Part shown: one piece after another, positions 58,775 through 64,000 of the stretch
Layout of the letters: every line of letters begins with the position of its first letter
How positions within the stretch are numbered: the first letter of the stretch is position 1
DNA from: Planctomycetota bacterium
GTDB lineage: Bacteria; Planctomycetota; UBA1135; GCA-002686595
Assembly: GCA_002683825.1 (NCBI GenBank)
Contig: NYUD01000011.1
Span: 1-64,000 of the forward strand
Length of the DNA stretch: 64,000 nt
Direction of reading: 5' to 3'
Notes under the pieces: generated by a model
Database searches by the model: none
What the model saw: the letters and a program-made list of their open reading frames with translations, nothing else
What the model was told of the DNA's origin: nothing
Made by a program: the position numbers and the translations under genes

Positions 58775-59832
58775 TCCACGGGTTTCCGGGTACGCCTCGT
58801 ACCGAGCACCCCGGTCGCGAAGAAACCGGCCGCCAAGAGAGCCAGCGACAGGGCGACACGGAATCCGGAGGGCGCATAGCGCTCGAGCTTCATCGCCGCC
58901 AGTCTGAGGTCGCCGCGCCCCATCCCCGCATAGCGTTCTGAGAGCTCCGCCGCCTCGACCTCGGTGAAGCTCACCCCCGTTTCCTCCGCGATGTCTACCA
59001 GGGGAGTCTCTTCCAGCACCAGCTGTACGGCCTGCCGGCGAGCCCTGGAGGACAGCTCGGGACACCCGCTCTCCTGGAACGGCCACAACCCGAGCGCCGA
59101 TCCCAGGAGGAGTCCGAGAAGCGCGGCGTGGGTCGGACGCTCGAAGCGCACCAGGAGCACTTTCAGCACGTTGGAAAGCCCACCGATCCCGATCGCGATA
59201 CCGATGCCGATCGGAATCAGGATCCCCAGGGATCCTGCGAAGTCCGCCATCAGGGCCGAGGGGCGGATGCTACCCACCACGAGGTCGTACAGGCCGAAGA
59301 TCAAAAGGATGTAGGAACCCGAGATTCCCGGCAGGATCATGGAGGAAGCTGCGATCGCACCGACGAGGGTCAGCGCGAGGAAATTCACCGGCACGGCGGT
59401 TGCGGACATCCCAAAGGCAAAGCCGACCATCAGTGCCAGACCGATCAGCCCGGCCGCGATCTCCTGGATGCCGAGCGGTCGCACGGACCTCCACAATGCG
59501 GGCGCGCCCCCGAGGGTCAGGCCGACGAACAGGCTGTAGGCGATCCAGCGCTGCTCGGTCACCAGCCATACGGCGGGTCCCGAAAGCACGAGGAACGCCA
59601 GCGCCGCACCGGCCACGACCATGGCGAGAAATCGAATCGTGGCGCCACTCCACCGCAGACCCGTCGCCTCGGCGACCGCGTCGATGAAGCGATCGTAGAG
59701 CCCCAGGGCGAGAATCATCGTTCCGCCGCTGACCCCGGGAACGAGATTGGCCATCCCCATCAGAATGCCGCCGAAGAAAACACGCAGCGGCGCGGGCTCG
59801 GGGCCGACCGGGGTCATGGGCGTATCGCTCAT
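58771..59832 (-). CDS. DUF368 (PopT-type) polytopic membrane protein
   Basis: A 353-residue membrane protein with about eight helices. The DUF368 duplicated motif is seen as GILMGMANLVPGVSGGTMILALGLYD and GAIAASSMILPGISGSYILLIFGLYD. DUF368/PopT proteins have been proposed to recycle undecaprenyl phosphate across the inner membrane for cell-envelope synthesis. Between the second and last helix block is an unusual hydrophilic insert (RARRQAVQLVLEETPLVDIA...GVSFTEVEAAELSERY) that looks helix-rich and not part of the core. ATG 59832 overlaps the MATE gene by 4 bases (59829-59832). Confidence 0.93.
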   Translation of the reverse strand: MSDTPMTPVGPEPAPLRVFFGGILMGMANLVPGVSGGTMILALGLYDRFIDAVAEATGLRWSGATIRFLAMVVAGAALAFLVLSGPAVWLVTEQRWIAYSLFVGLTLGGAPALWRSVRPLGIQEIAAGLIGLALMVGFAFGMSATAVPVNFLALTLVGAIAASSMILPGISGSYILLIFGLYDLVVGSIRPSALMADFAGSLGILIPIGIGIAIGIGGLSNVLKVLLVRFERPTHAALLGLLLGSALGLWPFQESGCPELSSRARRQAVQLVLEETPLVDIAEETGVSFTEVEAAELSERYAGMGRGDLRLAAMKLERYAPSGFRVALSLALLAAGFFATGVLGTRRTRKPVD

Positions 59833-61208
59833 CCACTCGCTCCTTCGTGAGGCTCGTCAATCACCAGTCGGCGGAAACCACGCCGCAGCATGATGCGCAG
59901 TCTCCACAGTTGTACCAGCGCCGTCGCGAAAAGTCCGGCCACCAACCCCCACCAGAGCCCCGGAGCACCGAGTCCCATCGGAAAGGCGAGAAGAGAACCG
60001 ACCGCAACCCCCACGGCCCAGAAACCGGCCATGTGGATCAGCATGGGCACGCGCGTATCGGCCATCCCCCGCAGGCACCCGACGGCGATGACCTGCAAGC
60101 CGTCAAAGACCTGGAAGAGCCCGGCCAGCGGAATGAGCAGGATCGCTACCGTCAAGATCTCCTCCTGGTCGGTGACGATCCTCGCCAGAGGCAGGGGTGC
60201 GAAATAGAAGGCGAGCCCAAAGCTCACCATCACCAGGGCTCCGCCGATCAACGAGACGGTCACAGCACGCCGCACCGCTGCGGACGACCCGCGGCCGATC
60301 TCGTTGCCCACACGGACGGACGCTGCCATCGAAATTCCGAGCGGGACCATGAACGAAACGGAGGCCAGGTTCAGCGAGACCTGGTGGCCCGCCATCTCCT
60401 GCGTCCCCATTCGCCCCATGAGGTAAAGCACCGCCTGGAACGCTCCGATCTCGACGAGGAACTGAACCCCGATCGGCAGGCCCACCGTCAACATCTGCGA
60501 AATCGCCCTCCAGCGAATCGTGCGCCTCGAAAACGGCAGAAGAAGAGACCGAAACTCCGCTCCGGAGAACCACGGCAAGAGAAAGATCATCGTCCAACGC
60601 GAGATCACCGTTGCCCACGCGCAACCTTGGGATCCCGAGCCCTCAAAGCCCACATGCCCATCGATCAGTATCCAATCGAGTAGCGCGTTCAGGCCATTGG
60701 CCAGGAGTACCACATACACCAACGGGGCCAGCCGGTGCATCGCCTGCATCGATTGTCGCAGCGCTACGAAGGCCAGGAAAGGGGGGACGCTCCACACCAG
60801 GATGCGCGCGTATCGGGCCGCCCCCGGAACCACTTCGGCGGGTTGGCCCAGGGCGTTCAACACGGGTTCCGCGGTCAGAATCAAGAGCCCGATGGGGATC
60901 GACAACACGAGCGACAGGACCACGCCGCGCTGAATGCTGCGCGCCATCGCTCCGTTGTCCTTCGCTCCAAACGCCTGGCTGACGATGGGATCGAGCGCCG
61001 TCAGAATCCCCATCGCAAGGATGAGAAATAGAAACGCAAACGAGTGTCCGAGCGAAACGACCGCGAACTCCACGGTCGATACGCGCCCCATGAAGGCGCT
61101 GTCGACAAAACCCATCGCGAGGAGACCGAGCTGGACCAACACCAGGGGCACCGCCAGGCGCATCTGGGTAACGATCTCCTCCCGCCAGGGAGAGGGGGGA
61201 GCGGACAT
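59829..61208 (-). CDS. MATE-family multidrug/toxin efflux transporter
   Basis: A 459-residue 12-helix MATE transporter of the NorM type. The first repeat starts EIVTQMRLAVPLVLVQLGLLAMGFVDSAFMGRV and has ALDPIVSQAFGAKD in the loop. The second starts IGVQFLVEIGAFQAVLYLMGRMG and has SVRVGNEIGRG. It exchanges Na+ or H+ for cationic drugs or metabolites. ATG 61208 is followed directly by family sequence. The stop overlaps the DUF368 start, so the two genes are translationally coupled. The kinase-like gene upstream is 16 bases away on the same strand. Confidence 0.94.
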   Translation of the reverse strand: MSAPPSPWREEIVTQMRLAVPLVLVQLGLLAMGFVDSAFMGRVSTVEFAVVSLGHSFAFLFLILAMGILTALDPIVSQAFGAKDNGAMARSIQRGVVLSLVLSIPIGLLILTAEPVLNALGQPAEVVPGAARYARILVWSVPPFLAFVALRQSMQAMHRLAPLVYVVLLANGLNALLDWILIDGHVGFEGSGSQGCAWATVISRWTMIFLLPWFSGAEFRSLLLPFSRRTIRWRAISQMLTVGLPIGVQFLVEIGAFQAVLYLMGRMGTQEMAGHQVSLNLASVSFMVPLGISMAASVRVGNEIGRGSSAAVRRAVTVSLIGGALVMVSFGLAFYFAPLPLARIVTDQEEILTVAILLIPLAGLFQVFDGLQVIAVGCLRGMADTRVPMLIHMAGFWAVGVAVGSLLAFPMGLGAPGLWWGLVAGLFATALVQLWRLRIMLRRGFRRLVIDEPHEGASG

Positions 61209-61224
61209 CGGAGCACGTTAACGC

Positions 61225-62091
61225 TTACCGGAGCGCTTGCCACAACCGGCGGCGATCCGATCCGCCGCGTACGGTGAGGGCCGCGATGCGGCGCGCTTCT
61301 CCTGGATCGACCAGGCCCTTCGAACGAGCATCCTCGAGGAGGTGGGAGAGCATCGCATGCACCTCCTTCGGGCCGAGCGTCTTACGCACGAGACCGCCCC
61401 TCACGCCGAGGATCGCCACACCCGGCAGGTGGCGTATCTTCAACCGCCCGGGCACCGAAGGGAGGTGAGCGTCGCAGGATCCACCCACATCGTCTCTCGA
61501 TTCGGGCTTCACGCCCAGATCCTCTACCGAGAGCCTCGGCAAGAGGACCCCTGCCCGAACGACGTTCGCCAGCAAGAGGCCCAGGGCGACTGCCGCCCTG
61601 CGGCGGTGCTCCGGATCGCGCTCGCGCCCGGCCCATTCCTTCAACGGCTCGAACCCCCCGAGCTCACGCGTGACCAGAAAGGAGTCGCGCGAAAAGAGCC
61701 CCTGACCGCGTGCGCCGACCGCCAGGGGCCGCGGAACGCCGACGCCGTGGCCCAGGAGGTGGCAGTAGAGATTCCACTCCCGTTCCGCCAGGCTGGCGCT
61801 CCTCGGAGCGGTGAAACGGGAACGGACGAGCTCAAAGAGCGAAGCCCTGCACCAACGCGAGAGCACCACCCAGCCCGTTCCCACCTCGCCGGGTCGCCCG
61901 TTCAGCCGGCCACCTGCATCGGGAGTCCCCGGCAGCGGAAAACGAACGGTCGAGCGCCCCCCCGGATCGCCCTCCAGCACCGCTCCACGCTGATCGGGGT
62001 TCCCACCGGGCCGAAAAAGCTCTTCGGCCTCCTCGACGCCCAGAGCCCTCAGGGTGGGCAGCTCCCCGGCCAATTGGATGCGCGTGGACAC
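61225..62091 (-). CDS. InaA/RfaP-type kinase-like protein without recognisable catalytic Asp
   Basis: A 288-residue protein of the lipopolysaccharide kinase (InaA/RfaP/Kdo kinase) family. The N-lobe and hinge are recognisable: EWNLYCHLLGHGVGVPRPLAVGARGQG, then FLVTRELGGFEPLKEWAG. The catalytic loop of active members (HRDxY) is replaced by LLPRLSVEDLGV, and no DxR/DLQR-like metal motif follows; the region is RLKIRHLPGVAILGVRGG. It may be a pseudokinase or use a divergent site. ATG 62091 starts MSTRIQLAG. It is the first gene of the minus-strand MATE-DUF368 group. Confidence 0.75.
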   Translation of the reverse strand: MSTRIQLAGELPTLRALGVEEAEELFRPGGNPDQRGAVLEGDPGGRSTVRFPLPGTPDAGGRLNGRPGEVGTGWVVLSRWCRASLFELVRSRFTAPRSASLAEREWNLYCHLLGHGVGVPRPLAVGARGQGLFSRDSFLVTRELGGFEPLKEWAGRERDPEHRRRAAVALGLLLANVVRAGVLLPRLSVEDLGVKPESRDDVGGSCDAHLPSVPGRLKIRHLPGVAILGVRGGLVRKTLGPKEVHAMLSHLLEDARSKGLVDPGEARRIAALTVRGGSDRRRLWQALR

Positions 62092-62239
62092 GGCGGGAGC
62101 GATTGTCTCCTTTGAAGCAAGACTTCGAAAGTGGAAAGGAACCTGGCGGTGGGTTGAGTCGCCCTAGAATGTGCGCTTCCCAGGAGACTGCCCCCCCCCC
62201 CACTGTCCCGTGCCCCGTGGCACCGTAGCTCATCCCATC

Positions 62240-64000
62240 ATGCTCTCACTGACCACGATCCTGCTCCCTGCCATCGCCATCCTGCCGCAGACCGTGTCCC
62301 CCACCGCGCAGGAGCTCCCCCCGGCTCCCCGGCTGGCTCTGATCGAGATCGACCTGGGCGCGGAAGGCCTGTCCCGGGCCCGGCTCCAGGCGGGCGGCTT
62401 CGACGTCGTCCACCAGGATTCGAACGACGTCGTCCAGGTCCTGGTCGACAGCCAGGAGCAACAGCAGCTGGTCCGCAGCCGGGTGAACTACCGCATGCTG
62501 CACGAAGACCTGGCGAGCTACTACGTGGAGCGCAACCAGGGCCAGCCGGCCTCCTCACCTCCCTCACAAGGCGCCTCGCTCGTCCCGCCCTTCGGAAGCG
62601 GTTCCCAGGCGGGGTTCTACTCGTGGTCCGAGGTCGTATCCGTTCTGGACCAGATCACCGCCACCCACCCCAGCCTGACCACCGACAAGTTCAGCATCGG
62701 CCAGACCCTCGAGGGTCGCGACATCTGGGCCGTCAAGATCTCCGACAACCCCGATACGGATGAGAACGAACCCGAGGTGCGCTTCGACGCCATGCACCAC
62801 GCGCGCGAGCCTCAGAGCATGCAATGCACGCTATGGACGATGTTGTGCCTGCTGGAAAACTACGGCACGGACCCGCTGGCGACGTATCTGGTGAACGAGC
62901 GGGAGATCTGGTTCATCCCCGTGGTCAATGCCGACGGATACGTCTACAACGAGAACACCAACCCCTCGGGCGGCGGGTTGTGGCGCAAGAACCGCCGCAA
63001 CAACGGCGGAGGCTCCTTCGGCGTCGACCTGAACCGCAACTACACGTTCCAGTGGGGCGTCGACAATGACGGCTCGAGTCCGGTCTCGAACTCGGAGACT
63101 TACCGCGGCACGGGCCCGACGAGCGAGCCCACCATCCAGGCGATGGAGGCCTTCATGGCCTCGCACAGCTTCGCGACCTCGCTCTCGGTGCACTCCTTTG
63201 GAAACCTGTGGCTGGAGCCCTGGGGCTACACCTCTTCCACACCGTCGCAGACGGCGCAGTTCGCCGAGTTGTCGGCCATGGCGACCGAGTTCAACAACTA
63301 CACCTCCGGTCCCGCTTCGGTCGTGCTCTATCTGGCCAACGGCGTGACCGTCGACCACGACCACGGCGCCCACGGAACCTATTCCTGGACGCCCGAGATC
63401 GGTTCCGACTCCGACGGCTTCTGGCCCCTGCAATCGCGCATCGTCCCGCTGGCCCAGGAGAACGAGCAGTCCTTCATGCGGACGGCCTGGGCAGCCGGCG
63501 CGTGTGTGCGCGCCATCGATACGACGGTGACGGAGATCGGTGACGGCGACGGCTTCTACGAGGCCGGCGAAAGCCTCCAGATCGTCCTCGACCTCCGCAA
63601 CAGCGGTCTGGAAGCCGCTGCCAGCGTCAGCGTCGGAGTCTCGAGTGCTTCGAGCGAGGTCAACGTCGCCGTTCCCAGCGCCAACCTCGGAAGCCTGGGC
63701 TCTTTCGCAAGCGCCGACAACTCCGCCCAACCGCTGGTGCTCGACATCCTTGCCGGCGCGAGCCCCGGAACCGCGGTCGACTACTCGGTCACACTCACCT
63801 ACCAGGGCTTCACGCAATCGGACGAGCGGACGCTTCTCATCGGGGAGCAGCGCACGATCATGACCGACAATGTCGAGGTCGATCTCGGCTGGGATATCAC
63901 GAACACGGCCTCGACGGGCCTGTGGGAATGGGGCGATCCGGTCGGCACCACCTCGAACGGTGAAGACTCCAACCCGGAAAACGACGTCTCGGTCCCCGGG
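62240..64000 (+). CDS. Secreted M14 zinc carboxypeptidase, truncated by the window edge
   Basis: An exported zinc carboxypeptidase, of which 587 codons are visible and no stop. The signal is ILLPAIAILPQTVSPTAQ. The M14 domain has the zinc site MHHAREPQSM (His and Glu of HxxE), NADGYVYN, KNRRNNGGGSFGVDLNRNYTFQWG with substrate-binding Asn-Arg, LSVHSFGN with the third zinc His, and the catalytic Glu in WTPEIGSDSDGF. A CARDB-like fold (TVTEIGDGDGFYEAGESLQIVLDL) follows. Then comes the start of the jelly-roll module TDNVEVDLGWDITNT, shared with the LVIVD protein. ATG 62240 begins the signal peptide. It may cleave extracellular peptides. Confidence 0.92.
   Translation, partial: MLSLTTILLPAIAILPQTVSPTAQELPPAPRLALIEIDLGAEGLSRARLQAGGFDVVHQDSNDVVQVLVDSQEQQQLVRSRVNYRMLHEDLASYYVERNQGQPASSPPSQGASLVPPFGSGSQAGFYSWSEVVSVLDQITATHPSLTTDKFSIGQTLEGRDIWAVKISDNPDTDENEPEVRFDAMHHAREPQSMQCTLWTMLCLLENYGTDPLATYLVNEREIWFIPVVNADGYVYNENTNPSGGGLWRKNRRNNGGGSFGVDLNRNYTFQWGVDNDGSSPVSNSETYRGTGPTSEPTIQAMEAFMASHSFATSLSVHSFGNLWLEPWGYTSSTPSQTAQFAELSAMATEFNNYTSGPASVVLYLANGVTVDHDHGAHGTYSWTPEIGSDSDGFWPLQSRIVPLAQENEQSFMRTAWAAGACVRAIDTTVTEIGDGDGFYEAGESLQIVLDLRNSGLEAAASVSVGVSSASSEVNVAVPSANLGSLGSFASADNSAQPLVLDILAGASPGTAVDYSVTLTYQGFTQSDERTLLIGEQRTIMTDNVEVDLGWDITNTASTGLWEWGDPVGTTSNGEDSNPENDVSVPG

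Noticed and set aside
1-64000. CRISPR arrays, insertion sequences, integrases, prophage genes
   Set aside because: I found no regularly spaced identical repeats, transposase motifs or phage structural genes; only protein-level repeats and short hairpins were seen.

Overview
The window is 64 kb of high-GC bacterial DNA that reads like a marine Planctomycetota genome. I judge this from family content, not from a marker gene. Indicators are Tat-exported sulfatases, a Gfo/Idh/MocA oxidoreductase with a Tat/lipobox leader, FG-GAP and CRTAC1 propellers, an LVIVD protein, a Ser/Thr kinase fused to TPRs, a calcium-repeat surface lipoprotein, two Mla lipid-transport loci, weak or absent Shine-Dalgarno sites and frequent GTG/TTG starts. 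No prophage, insertion sequence, rRNA operon or CRISPR array was seen. Most reverse-frame long ORFs are GC-driven shadows and are not annotated.

Layout. 1-6 kb: SGNH hydrolase (cut by the window edge), an unknown protein, a kinase with TolB-like and TPR regions, and typA with a strong terminator. 6-16.6 kb: secreted LVIVD protein, HtrA-type protease, a large lipoprotein, oxidoreductase, voltage-gated-type K+ channel, a small unknown protein, a DUF454 protein and an SDR. 16.8-23 kb: FG-GAP protein, tRNA-Gly(CCC) followed by an RRM protein, then a four-gene MCE/Mla-like operon (STAS-MlaE, MlaF, MCE protein, PqiC-like lipoprotein). 23-27 kb: a di-haem cytochrome and an OPT transporter. 27-31 kb: a membrane protein, then a tight trio of alpha/beta hydrolase, outer-membrane barrel and a lipoprotein-like gene with two in-frame UGA codons. 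31-40 kb: Tat sulfatase, S9 peptidase, a small lipoprotein and a 1544-residue calcium-repeat lipoprotein. 40.4-44 kb: a second Mla locus, mlaF-mlaE-mlaD-mlaA-mlaC. 44-52 kb, minus strand: COG2403-type GTPase, acetylornithine-type carbamoyltransferase, GNAT; then CRTAC1, TPR lipoprotein and a second sulfatase. 51.4-56.6 kb: selA, SGNH protein and B3/4-domain protein on one strand, recJ divergent. 56.7-64 kb: PHP metallohydrolase, DUF368, MATE, a kinase-like protein without catalytic residues and a zinc carboxypeptidase running off the edge.

The standout observation is at 30487-31011. One continuous frame encodes a signal peptide, a heavy-metal-associated (HMA)-like fold and a CxxC segment. It is interrupted only by two UGA codons separated by one isoleucine codon, exactly where the HMA metal-binding cysteines normally sit. 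A hairpin with a GG-starting apical loop lies 15-21 nt downstream, as expected of a bacterial SECIS, and selA is 22 kb away. I infer a selenoprotein with a Sec-x-Sec metal site.

The genes mostly describe envelope biology: lipid traffic between membranes (two Mla systems), outer-membrane and surface proteins, sulfated-substrate degradation and periplasmic quality control. Added to this is an arginine biosynthesis module using acetylated (or succinylated) intermediates and a selenocysteine synthesis gene.
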